DNA from: Flavobacteriaceae bacterium
Lineage (GTDB): Bacteria; Bacteroidota; Bacteroidia; Flavobacteriales; Flavobacteriaceae
Reading direction: 5' to 3'
Length of the DNA: 64,000 nucleotides
NCBI GenBank assembly: GCA_024640565.1
Contig: JAHEET010000005.1
Span: 1 to 64,000, forward strand
Part shown: piece by piece, positions 17,332 through 25,881 of the stretch
How positions within the stretch are numbered: the stretch's first letter is position 1
Layout of the letters: each line of letters starts with the position of its first letter
Translations under genes and position numbers: made by a program
Notes under the pieces: generated by a model
What the model saw: only the letters and a program-made list of their open reading frames with translations
What the model was told of the DNA's origin: nothing
Database searches by the model: none

Positions 17332-18639
17332 ATGACCGCACCCACTTTTACAAATGACGCCATCGTATTTGGGATTTTAATGATTTCGTTGGGATTCGTT
17401 TTTTTTACTGAAAATTTAAAAACTGGATTTTGGGTAAAATTCTACAAAATTGTACCTGGACTATTTATGGCTTATTTCATCCCAGCAATTTTTACAACAA
17501 TCGGATTAATTGCTCCAGAATGGGAAACCACCAACGCAATGGGAGAAACTGTCGCAACAAAATCTCAACTATACTATGTTTCCAGTCGATTCTTACTACC
17601 AGCAGCATTGGTATTAATGACTTTGAGTATCGATTTAAAGGCAATTTTCAACCTAGGCTCCAAAGCATTAATTATGTTTTTCACAGGTACTATAGGCATT
17701 ATCATTGGAGGCCCCTTAGCCATTTTATTAATTGCTATTTTTTCTCCTGAAACTGTGGGAGCGGATGGCTTTGATGCTGTTTGGCGTGGACTTTCTACTT
17801 TGGCAGGCAGTTGGATTGGTGGGGGCGCCAACCAAACGGCCATGTTTGAAATTTACCAATACAATCCGTCTAAATACGGCGGAATGGTCATTGTAGATAT
17901 TGTTGTAGCCAATGTATGGATGGCCATTTTATTGATTGGTATTGGCAAAAAAGAAAAGATTAACAAATGGCTCAAAGCAGATACTTCTGCCATTGAGAAA
18001 CTCAAAGAAAAAGTCATTGATTTTACTGAAAAAGTAAAAAGAAATCCAACATTGACAGATATCATGATTATGCTGGCAATTGCTTTTGGAACTGTTGGTT
18101 TTGGACATTTTTCATCAAAATACCTCAGTCGCTTCTTTACAGACATTGTGGCTTCAATGGATTCTCAGACGGGGAGAAATATTTTTTCTTTCCTAGGGTC
18201 TAGTTTCTTTTGGCTAATTAGTATTGCTACTATAATTGCCATTATTTTATCCTATACTAAGGCAAAAAATTATGAAGGAGCAGGTGCCAGTAAATTGGGA
18301 AGTGTATTTATCTACATTTTAGTAGCAACCATTGGTATGAAAATGGATTTAAATCAGGCTCTTGAAAACCCAGGATTAATTGCGATTGGATTTGTATGGA
18401 TGTTTATTCATGCGGGTTTACTCATTGTTGTTGCAAAATTAATTCGCGCACCTTATTTCTTTCTGGCAGTTGGGAGTCAGGCAAACGTTGGCGGCGCAGC
18501 CTCTGCGCCTATTGTAGCGCAAGCATTTCATCCATCTTTGGCCACTGTAGGAGTTTTATTGGCAGTATTTGGGTATGCAATTGGTACAGTTGGTGCCATC
18601 CTATGTACCATTTTAATGGAATTATCAGCACCAATTTAA
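17332..18639 (+). CDS. DUF819 family integral membrane protein (putative permease)
   Basis: 435 aa, about 10-12 transmembrane helices, matching the DUF819 (YjcL-like) family. Conserved small-residue segments occur as in anion or amino-acid carriers: GSWIGGGANQTAM and VGSQANVGGAASAPIVAQAFHPSLA. Substrate unknown. It lies between DUF2490 and a DUF4369 lipoprotein in the same direction. Confidence 0.85.
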   Translation: MTAPTFTNDAIVFGILMISLGFVFFTENLKTGFWVKFYKIVPGLFMAYFIPAIFTTIGLIAPEWETTNAMGETVATKSQLYYVSSRFLLPAALVLMTLSIDLKAIFNLGSKALIMFFTGTIGIIIGGPLAILLIAIFSPETVGADGFDAVWRGLSTLAGSWIGGGANQTAMFEIYQYNPSKYGGMVIVDIVVANVWMAILLIGIGKKEKINKWLKADTSAIEKLKEKVIDFTEKVKRNPTLTDIMIMLAIAFGTVGFGHFSSKYLSRFFTDIVASMDSQTGRNIFSFLGSSFFWLISIATIIAIILSYTKAKNYEGAGASKLGSVFIYILVATIGMKMDLNQALENPGLIAIGFVWMFIHAGLLIVVAKLIRAPYFFLAVGSQANVGGAASAPIVAQAFHPSLATVGVLLAVFGYAIGTVGAILCTILMELSAPI

Positions 18640-18679
18640 ATAAAATTCAGCATATTTGCATTCGAAAAACACAGACGAA

Positions 18680-19393
18680 ATGAAGAATATTATTACAGGA
18701 ATTGTTTTTGCTATTTTAATTGTTGCTTGTGCAACTGAGAAGGAAGGAAACATGGTTGTTCAAGGTAAAATTGAAGGTCTAAAAAAAGGAACTTTATACC
18801 TACAAAAAATGAAAGACACGGTTTTAATCTCTGTAGATTCTGTTGCTATTCTTGGCGATAACACCTTCAGACTGGCAGACAATATTGATGCACCAGAATT
18901 ATTTTTCTTAACTTTTGAAGGATCAAATGCAAAAGAAAGAATTTTGTTTTTTGGAGAAGAAGGACTAATTACAATTAACGATAAGATTGAGAAATTTGGT
19001 TTAAATCCGGAGATTAGCGGTTCGAAAAATCAAGATGTCTTGGATAAATTCAATAAAATAAACAGACGCTTTGTAAACCAGCGATTGGATTTTATTCAAA
19101 AAGATTTTGAAGCAAAAAAATCTGGAGATGAAGCTGTAATGAAAAAGTTAGATGCCGATTATAATAAATTGACAAGACGTAGGGTTTTATTTGTTGCCAA
19201 CTATGCGATTTCAAATGCTGATTTTGAGGCAGCTCCATACATTGGATTAACCGAGCTCTACAATGCAAGCACAAAAATGTTAGATACTGTAAATAATTCT
19301 TTTTCTGAAAAAATAAAGAATTCGGTATATGGAAAGCGCTTTAATGCCTATGTAACAAATCTTAAAAAAAGCGAATCGGTAGCGAAACAATAA
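18680..19393 (+). CDS. DUF4369 lipoprotein
   Basis: About 237 aa from the ATG at 18680 (the upstream TTG frame start at 18656 overlaps a CATATTTG promoter-like box). A signal with the lipobox IVACAT is followed by a DUF4369 domain (VVQGKIEGLKKGTLYLQKMKD...). In many Bacteroidota this domain precedes a thioredoxin/AhpC domain; here the C-terminal part is only a charged helical region and no CxxC is present. Likely an envelope protein of unknown role. Confidence 0.8.
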   Translation: MKNIITGIVFAILIVACATEKEGNMVVQGKIEGLKKGTLYLQKMKDTVLISVDSVAILGDNTFRLADNIDAPELFFLTFEGSNAKERILFFGEEGLITINDKIEKFGLNPEISGSKNQDVLDKFNKINRRFVNQRLDFIQKDFEAKKSGDEAVMKKLDADYNKLTRRRVLFVANYAISNADFEAAPYIGLTELYNASTKMLDTVNNSFSEKIKNSVYGKRFNAYVTNLKKSESVAKQ

Positions 19394-19424
19394 CATCGCT
19401 ATCAGATTACTTCTACAATCCATA

Positions 19425-19479
19425 AAAAAGCAAATTTAGTTTCGAATCGCCATCGCTTCAGAAATTAAATTTGCTTTTT
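19425..19479. terminator. Bidirectional terminator overlapping the sulfatase 3' end
   Basis: 14-bp perfect inverted repeat AAAAAGCAAATTTA (19425-19438) / TAAATTTGCTTTTT (19466-19479) with a 27-nt loop. It stands between the convergent DUF4369 and sulfatase genes; most of it lies inside the last codons of the sulfatase. Confidence 0.55.
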
Positions 19480-20722
19480 CATTGGCTGCTTCAGCAGATA
19501 ATGTGGTTCCAATTAAATTACTTTGCTCATAAGGATCCATTACTAAGTTATAGAATTCCTCCGCTCCATTGTCATACTTCATTAATTTATACATTGCATT
19601 TCGAATTGCGAAGCCATCCAATATTTCAGTATATACATAGGATCTATCCTCATTTGCTGCAGCAGTGAACAGTGGATAAAAACTCTTACTGTTGTATATT
19701 TCAGATACGGTAACTCCGGTAACACTTGCAATAGTCGCAAACAAATCCGTTGTATGGATCAAAGCATCTTCTCGTTCTCCGAGTCGATTCACATTACTTC
19801 CAGAAACAATCATTGGAACATTTACTCCGCCTTGATACAAAGACCCTTTTACTTTCAATCTAGAATAAGGATTTTGTGCGACCTTTCCTGGTGTTCCGTT
19901 GTCGCCAATAAAAATAATAACCGTATTGGCTCTTTCTTCAGAGGACAAACTACCTAAAAAACGCCCCAACTCAGCATCCATTGCTTCAATGGCCGACATA
20001 TAATATGGTATTGGATTGGCATTAATAGAAGCCGCATCTGTGGGTAAATTTCCTTGAGAATGCAAATTTGTTGGCGCTAAGTGAAAAGGTGTATGAGGTG
20101 CATTGAAAGCCAACCATAGAAACCAGGGCTTGGTTTGGTCGGCTACCCAATCAATAGCAGTATTTGTGAATTTAGTTGTAGTATAAGTTGTTGAATTTGA
20201 AGGAATACCATTTTCATTGAAATTCCAATCGAAATAATCTGCGACCCCTCCATTTACAATACCTGCAAAATAGTCGATTCCCATGGTTATTGGATCTGCT
20301 GCATTGTTTGATAAGTGCCATTTCCCAATAATGGCTGTTGCGTAGTCATTATTTGTGTTTGAATTTATATACGACTGTAACGAAGTTTCCGATGTTGAAA
20401 TTAGATCTCCTACTTCTAGAATACCCGTATTCACCCCGTATTTACCTGTTAGAATTGAAGCTCTAGTTGGTGTACAAACTGGGTAAGACCATAAATTATC
20501 AAATGTAATACCCGAATCCATAAGAGATTGAAGGGTTGGCATATTGGGCTTAATGCTGCCTTCTGAAAAATTTGGAGTTGCATCTTTTCCCATGTCATCT
20601 GCAATCACCAATACTATGTTTGGCTTTGTTGCATTGTTAGTTCCCGGATCTATAGGAGTTTCTGAGGGTGAACTACAATTCAAACAAAAAAAAGGTACGA
20701 AAAGGAATACAATTGGTTTCAT
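19436..20722 (-). CDS. Sulfatase lipoprotein
   Basis: 428 aa. The N-terminus carries a lipobox (FFCLNCSS), then NIVLVIADDMG with the metal-binding Asp pair (42-43) and CTPTRAS (83-89), the formylglycine signature CxPxR whose Cys83 is matured to the catalytic residue. GKWHL and FIGDNG segments complete the alkaline-phosphatase-like fold. Likely an outer-envelope arylsulfatase acting on sulfated glycans or small sulfate esters. No SusC/SusD pair, other glycan enzymes or maturase lie nearby, so it is not in a visible polysaccharide locus. Confidence 0.92.
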   Translation of the reverse strand: MKPIVFLFVPFFCLNCSSPSETPIDPGTNNATKPNIVLVIADDMGKDATPNFSEGSIKPNMPTLQSLMDSGITFDNLWSYPVCTPTRASILTGKYGVNTGILEVGDLISTSETSLQSYINSNTNNDYATAIIGKWHLSNNAADPITMGIDYFAGIVNGGVADYFDWNFNENGIPSNSTTYTTTKFTNTAIDWVADQTKPWFLWLAFNAPHTPFHLAPTNLHSQGNLPTDAASINANPIPYYMSAIEAMDAELGRFLGSLSSEERANTVIIFIGDNGTPGKVAQNPYSRLKVKGSLYQGGVNVPMIVSGSNVNRLGEREDALIHTTDLFATIASVTGVTVSEIYNSKSFYPLFTAAANEDRSYVYTEILDGFAIRNAMYKLMKYDNGAEEFYNLVMDPYEQSNLIGTTLSAEAANEKANLISEAMAIRN

Positions 20723-20833
20723 AAGTTTGAGCTTTGAATTAAGACGAAGTATACAACAAAAAGTTTAATTTTGAATAATGTAACATAACTACGGATACTA
20801 ACGTCTTATTAAGGACACTTATACAAAGCTAAA

Positions 20834-21514
20834 ATGAGAAAATATACCTACCTTTTGTTGTTACTCGTAACCTTGGCGCACTGTACCTCCCAAAAAAACA
20901 CCGATGCCTTTATCAAAAAAACAACTGGGCGTTATTTATTCAATGTCAATGAAGTGTTAGAAGTTTACTTTAAAGAGCGAGTCTTGTATGTAAAATGGAG
21001 AGGAAATGAACGTATTTCTCCACTAAAAGTAAACGATAGTACTTTTTATATGAAAGAATTGAATGAAAAAATAGTTTTTGTAAGTCATCCACAAACACAT
21101 ATTGAATTAGCGCCAAAAAGAGAACATAAAAACAGCAAGTATCATTTTAAAAAGATGCATCCGGGTGAAAAAACACCCAATGAATACTTAGCTATGAATG
21201 ATTTTAACAATGCATTAACTGCCTTTGTAACAATTCAAAAAAAAGACTCTTTAAATCCCGTAATTGAAGAACGTCAATTAAATAAATTGGGTTATGCGTA
21301 TCTCAGACAAAACGAAGTTGATAAGGCTATCGAAATCTTCAAAATAAATACGGTATTGTATCCTAAAAGCTCAAATACTTTTGATAGCTTGGCGGATGCT
21401 TTTTTAAAAAAAGAGGATACTATAAATGCGCTTGAAAATTTAAAAAAAGCACTAGCGATTAACCCTGAAAACCGAAGGTCAAAAAATACCTTCAAGAAAA
21501 TTACGCAAAAATAA
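20834..21514 (+). CDS. TPR-repeat lipoprotein
   Basis: 226 aa. Signal with lipobox LAHCTS, a beta-rich middle (about 30-110), then C-terminal tetratricopeptide repeats (about 125-215, e.g. LGYAYLRQNEVDKAIEIF and SLADAFLKKEDTINALENL). The beta-rich middle recalls the C-terminal domain of serine-hydrolase/TPR fusions in flavobacteria, but no hydrolase domain is present. Function unknown. Its stop abuts the start of the YfiT-like gene. Confidence 0.75.
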   Translation: MRKYTYLLLLLVTLAHCTSQKNTDAFIKKTTGRYLFNVNEVLEVYFKERVLYVKWRGNERISPLKVNDSTFYMKELNEKIVFVSHPQTHIELAPKREHKNSKYHFKKMHPGEKTPNEYLAMNDFNNALTAFVTIQKKDSLNPVIEERQLNKLGYAYLRQNEVDKAIEIFKINTVLYPKSSNTFDSLADAFLKKEDTINALENLKKALAINPENRRSKNTFKKITQK

Positions 21515-22051
21515 ATGGATTTAGAAAGTTTGCAATTCCCAATTGGTCGGGCTTCAATTCCAAAAGAGATAACACCAAAAGACCTTGCGCATTGGATTTC
21601 CATTCTCGAAAAATTTCCAGAGAAACTAGCCTCCCTTACTGCCCGTTTAAATAAGGTACAACTAGATACGCCTTACAGAGAAAATGGTTGGACAGTCAGA
21701 CAGGTTGTCCATCATTGTTATGACAGTCACCATAATTCTTATACACGGTTCAAATGGGCGCTCACAGAAGATTCTCCCATCATAAAAACCTATATTGAAA
21801 AAAAATGGGCCACATTGCAGGATTCAAAATCAGCACCTATTTCGCTATCGATTAATGGATTAAAAACATTGCACGCAAAATGGGTTTATCTTTTAAAAGG
21901 ACTTTCCAAAACTGATTTTGAGAAATATTTTATACACCCCGAAAACAATAAAAAAGTAACCCTCAAAGAAAATACAGGAATTTATGCATGGCATTGCCAG
22001 CATCATTATGCACACATAGAACGGCTTTTGATTCGAAAAAACTGGAACTGA
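21515..22051 (+). CDS. YfiT/DinB-superfamily putative metal-dependent hydrolase or thiol transferase
   Basis: 178 aa with the YfiT pattern: LQFPIGR near the start, WTVRQVVHHCYDSHHNSYTRFKWAL (about 60-85) and WHCQHHYAHI near the end (about 157-166). The His residues form the nickel/zinc site of the DinB four-helix fold. YfiT-type proteins in Bacillus are linked to bacillithiol transfer; whether this organism makes that thiol cannot be seen here. Directly adjacent to the TPR gene with no gap. Confidence 0.87.
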   Translation: MDLESLQFPIGRASIPKEITPKDLAHWISILEKFPEKLASLTARLNKVQLDTPYRENGWTVRQVVHHCYDSHHNSYTRFKWALTEDSPIIKTYIEKKWATLQDSKSAPISLSINGLKTLHAKWVYLLKGLSKTDFEKYFIHPENNKKVTLKENTGIYAWHCQHHYAHIERLLIRKNWN

Positions 22052-22163
22052 TATTTCGCTAAGAAGCCCAACCTTAGTCTAAAAAAAATAGGAGCGTACT
22101 TTTTATCTCTAGTATCGTTTTTTTCTAAAAATATCAATATCTTTAGGTGCAAATTTAAAGAAA

Positions 22164-22631
22164 ATGAAAACAGCAAAACAATGGTTTGATGAGTACGCAG
22201 TAAGCCATCAAAATGAGACCAACCAAAAAGTGCATTACATCTGTGTCCCTTTAATTTTCTTTAGTGTTTTTGGACTATTAATGAGTATTCCAACTACATT
22301 TTTAGAAAACATATTTCAGCTTTACAATCCGATTTTAGAAAACTGGGGACTCGTTTTTGGACTGCTTGTTTCGCTTTTTTATCTTCGTTTAGGATTTTGG
22401 TATTTCATAGAGATGCTCTTTGTAATGCTTTTAGCAATTGTAGGTAATTTTTGGTTAGGAAACCATGCAAACTTATTATACACTTCCATCATCATTTTTG
22501 TCTTGGCATGGATTGGTCAATTTTGGGGACACAAGGTAGAAGGCTTAAAACCTTCTTTTGCGAAAGATTTGCAGTTTCTACTCATCGGACCACTTTGGGT
22601 GATTCAAAAATTAGGAAAGAAAAAAAAATAA
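22164..22631 (+). CDS. Mpo1-like (DUF962/YGL010w) membrane protein
   Basis: 155 aa with about four transmembrane helices and the N-terminal block WFDEYAVSHQNETNQKVHYICVPLIFFS, characteristic of the DUF962 family. The yeast member Mpo1 is an Fe(II)-dependent dioxygenase that alpha-oxidises 2-hydroxy fatty acids; conserved His residues here (H in SHQN, VHYI, GNHAN, WGHKVEG) fit the same metal site. A bacterial role in hydroxy fatty acid breakdown is inference. A TATCTTTA box precedes it at about 22138. Confidence 0.85.
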   Translation: MKTAKQWFDEYAVSHQNETNQKVHYICVPLIFFSVFGLLMSIPTTFLENIFQLYNPILENWGLVFGLLVSLFYLRLGFWYFIEMLFVMLLAIVGNFWLGNHANLLYTSIIIFVLAWIGQFWGHKVEGLKPSFAKDLQFLLIGPLWVIQKLGKKKK

Positions 22632-22697
22632 CCCTTAACTATTTTTTTGTTCCTATAATAACGCATTGAAAAGGACAAATAATTTTAAAAAAATGCT

Positions 22698-23036
22698 ATG
22701 AAACCAGAAATAAATTTTGAAGATTTCTTAAAAGTAGATCTTCGAGTTGGAACCATTATCGAAGTGAACGATTTCCCAAAAGCAAGAAAACCTGCGTATC
22801 AATTAAAAATAGATTTTGGAGCATTGGGCATCAAAAAATCCAGTGCTCAAATCACCGATTTATACACTAAAGAAACATTGCTAAACAAACAGGTTTCTGC
22901 AATTTTAAACTTCGAGCCGAGGCAAATTGCAAATTTCATGAGCGAATGCCTGGTCTTAGGTATTTATAATTCTTCTGGGAACGTTGTGTTATTACAAGCG
23001 TCTAAACCTGTCAAAAATGGCGTACAAATTAATTAG
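22698..23036 (+). CDS. CsaA-like tRNA-binding domain protein
   Basis: 112 aa made of one OB-fold tRNA-binding domain: FLKVDLRVGTIIEVNDFPKARKPAYQLKIDFG and SAQITDLYTKETLLNKQVSAILNF. It matches the stand-alone CsaA/YgjH family, dimeric proteins related to the C-terminal domain of methionyl-tRNA synthetase that bind tRNA. Length is typical. Single gene, converging on the M14 peptidase with no convincing terminator in the 110 bp between. Confidence 0.92.
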   Translation: MKPEINFEDFLKVDLRVGTIIEVNDFPKARKPAYQLKIDFGALGIKKSSAQITDLYTKETLLNKQVSAILNFEPRQIANFMSECLVLGIYNSSGNVVLLQASKPVKNGVQIN

Positions 23037-23146
23037 GATTGTATAAATAATACGACCTGTGAAAATCCTTTTGCGAAGCATTCACAAAAAAACACAAGAT
23101 TTCCCTAAAAGGAAAATGGCGGGAATCATTTGATGCACGCCAAAAA

Positions 23147-25639
23147 TTACATCTGACTTCCAAAGAAGATGGCGTTCATTAAAAGTTTGTTGGTACCGTA
23201 CCAAAAAGCTCTAAAGTTGGTGTTATCTGTAAAAACTATAACGCGCCCATTTCCCAGTCTTTGTACTTGAAAGGGCACCGAATTTTTTAAGACAGTAAGG
23301 TTTGGCGCTGAAACATAACCACTTAAAAGCGGGGATTCTGTATACTGAATCGGATTGTTGTAACTTCTTTTATTGGGTTTTATAAAAATAGTCGTATTTC
23401 TAAAGAGCGCCAGCTTGTCATTTTTATATCCAAAATTAATAGGATGAGAACGATCTAATGTTGCCTCAAATATAGCACCACCAATAACTTGGGCTCCAGA
23501 ATTCAATGATTTTTCTTCAAAAGAAACTCCTTTTGTATAGGGTCTTTTTACGGCATCAAATTCTAAATTGATGAATTTATTTTTGGCCAACATTCTAACA
23601 GCACTTCGATAGCCTATTAATGTCCCACCATTTTTTACCCATGTCTTTAGTTTGTCTTGAGAAGCCTTGTCCAATGAGGAAAGGCTTGGGATGATAATGG
23701 TAGTATATTTTTGGATATCTGTACGTGAAAAGTAACTCAGATCCAACTTGGTCAACAACATATCAAAACGTTGATCTAACAAATGCCAAACTTCACCGGC
23801 ATCATTTCCAAAAACGCGCCCTCCGACCAGCATGGCTATCTTTTGTTTTTTTAGTGCGCGAAAGTTATTACTCCCCAAATCAATTCCGTCATTCAGTCCC
23901 GTAGAAACTCCTTTAATTTCTAAATGATTTTCTTGTGCGACTGTTTCCAAAAAGGCAAACAAATCGTTCTCTTTTAGTAGCTGATTTTGCGAAGGAATAA
24001 AAATAGTACCATAATCATAATCAATCCCGTCATTTTTAAAATTCTTCATAGAAACCTTAGCGCGAATTCCTTTTTGAAGGATTGTATTTAATGCCTTGGG
24101 TGCATAATATTCATTCCATGGCATTAAATAACCAACGGAACTCATCAAACGATTTCCTCCCTTTTTCATTTCTAAATTAACAATCTCTTTCCCTGCTTTG
24201 GATAGCGAAATATTCTTTGCAAAATCAACTCCAAAAGCGTGGTTAAACGTCCATGCAGAAACATCATAAAACAAGCTGTCGTTAAACTGAGTTCGCACAT
24301 CAAACATTGCTTTTACCAAACGATGATTCTTTTGATTCATTGGCACCAAATAACTAGCCCCTTTTTTAAAGGTTTTTCCATTTTTGGTGAAATCTGCTTT
24401 TAATTCATGAATTTTTACTTGATGTCTTTTTAAAACCTCTGCCAAATGGTAACTTTTAGCAGCATCTTTTTCATCTCCAAAAACAAAAGCCTTCTTCTGC
24501 GCTGTTTCTCTCGCCTCTTTGTAAAAATCTTGTTGATATTCTAAAATTTTTACGCGCATTTTATTAGCAGCTTCTATGGTAGATAATGCAGCCGTAAATT
24601 GATTTCTGATAGTAAAAGGAAAAGTCAATACACCATTTGCAGTTGCCTGTGCATGCCCTCTAGAACTTGCTTGTTCAAAAAGAATTCCAATACTTCCATT
24701 GATGTCCGGAAAGGTGGAGCCTTTTCCGTAATAAAAATCATCAAAGCTTTCTTCAGAATAATAGGTAGACCCCAATTTATCAAAAGCCTTTGCATGATAC
24801 GTTCCTATTTCTTTGGTAAGTTCTTGGTTTAATTTTGGTGTCAAAGGATGGGTTCTACTTTGTATTCCAGGTTGAAAAAAGAATGTAGAATTACTACCCA
24901 TTTCGTGATGATCGGTTAAAATGTTTGGCAACCACTCATGAAAACTTGCAATTCTTGCACGACTCTCTGGCAATTGTACTGGCAACCAATCTCGATTCAT
25001 ATCAAACCAATAATGATTGGTTCTTCCTCGTGGCCATATCTCTGTATATTCTCTATCATTAGGATCGGGATTAATGTTTTTACTCTTATTGGTGTTTGCC
25101 CAATAGGCAAAACGCTGCAAGCCGTCTGGATTGTATGAGGGATCAAAAAGAATCACGGTGTTCTCTAGCAGCGCCTCGATACCATTTGCAGCAGCTAAAT
25201 AGTAGGCTACTGCCAAAGCTGCATTGGAGCCACTCGGCTCGTTTCCATGAATCGAAAATCCTTGATAAACAACAATGGGATCCTTAGAAACATCCTTCTT
25301 ACTCGTATTGGTTCCATCGATATGATTTGCTTTAATATCTGCAATATTTCTATGGTTTTTAGGTGAGGTGATCGTCAATAAGAGTAAAGGCCTTCCTTCA
25401 AAAGTAACCCCTCTATTTTCAATAGAAATCCGGTCAGAAGCCTTCGCCAATGCGTTCATGTATTCGACCAATTTATCATGAGTAATGTGCCACGCTCCTA
25501 CTTCATGACCAATAATACTTTTGGGTGTTGGAATATTTTGATTATAAGTGACCCCTTGAGGTAAATAATAAGACAAATCTAGTTCTTGCGAAGAAATCGT
25601 AAATGAAATGCAAAAAAAAAGGAACAGTAGTTTTTTCAT
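23147..25639 (-). CDS. Secreted M14-family zinc carboxypeptidase
   Basis: 830 aa from the ATG at 25639 (MKKLLFLFFCISFTISSQ signal peptide); a longer frame begins 27 bp upstream, inside the promoter region. The M14 domain covers about residues 30-340: GRPLLLLTI, the zinc motif in SIHGNEPSGSNAAL and the second His in LTDHHEMGSNS. The C-terminal half contains a class I glutamine-amidotransferase-like Rossmann region (about 575-680, IAMLVGGRVFGND...VKNGGTLIGYRSA). Large two-domain M14 proteins of this type are typical of Bacteroidota; the peptide substrate is not known. Confidence 0.9.
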   Translation of the reverse strand: MKKLLFLFFCISFTISSQELDLSYYLPQGVTYNQNIPTPKSIIGHEVGAWHITHDKLVEYMNALAKASDRISIENRGVTFEGRPLLLLTITSPKNHRNIADIKANHIDGTNTSKKDVSKDPIVVYQGFSIHGNEPSGSNAALAVAYYLAAANGIEALLENTVILFDPSYNPDGLQRFAYWANTNKSKNINPDPNDREYTEIWPRGRTNHYWFDMNRDWLPVQLPESRARIASFHEWLPNILTDHHEMGSNSTFFFQPGIQSRTHPLTPKLNQELTKEIGTYHAKAFDKLGSTYYSEESFDDFYYGKGSTFPDINGSIGILFEQASSRGHAQATANGVLTFPFTIRNQFTAALSTIEAANKMRVKILEYQQDFYKEARETAQKKAFVFGDEKDAAKSYHLAEVLKRHQVKIHELKADFTKNGKTFKKGASYLVPMNQKNHRLVKAMFDVRTQFNDSLFYDVSAWTFNHAFGVDFAKNISLSKAGKEIVNLEMKKGGNRLMSSVGYLMPWNEYYAPKALNTILQKGIRAKVSMKNFKNDGIDYDYGTIFIPSQNQLLKENDLFAFLETVAQENHLEIKGVSTGLNDGIDLGSNNFRALKKQKIAMLVGGRVFGNDAGEVWHLLDQRFDMLLTKLDLSYFSRTDIQKYTTIIIPSLSSLDKASQDKLKTWVKNGGTLIGYRSAVRMLAKNKFINLEFDAVKRPYTKGVSFEEKSLNSGAQVIGGAIFEATLDRSHPINFGYKNDKLALFRNTTIFIKPNKRSYNNPIQYTESPLLSGYVSAPNLTVLKNSVPFQVQRLGNGRVIVFTDNTNFRAFWYGTNKLLMNAIFFGSQM

Positions 25640-25663
25640 TTGAATGGGTGTTTGAGTATCAAA

Positions 25664-25694
25664 CAAATATAGGAATTCAAAAATGTTTCTTCAA
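25664..25694 (-). promoter_or_regulatory. Promoter of the M14 peptidase gene
   Basis: Minus strand TTG (25694-25692), 20-bp spacer, TATATTTG (25671-25664): a full match to the Bacteroidota promoter pattern, 24 bp before the ATG chosen for the gene, which supports that start. Confidence 0.55.
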
Positions 25695-25881
25695 TACATT
25701 TTCTTAAGATTTAGAAAGTAGTAATCGGAAGCCATTTCGATCAAACCAAAACCTCGATTTCATAGAAATAAAGGAAAAAAAATAGCAAATCAGTAAAAAT
25801 GTTGAAACTAATTGAGAATCTTGTTATTATGATTTTATTTATTCAGATATTTGTACTAGAAGAATCTTTTTAGCCCCATCT

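Noticed and set aside
25664..25666. Longer start (25666) for the M14 peptidase
   Set aside because: It would lie inside the -7 box and add residues before a clean signal peptide; the ATG at 25639 is preferred.
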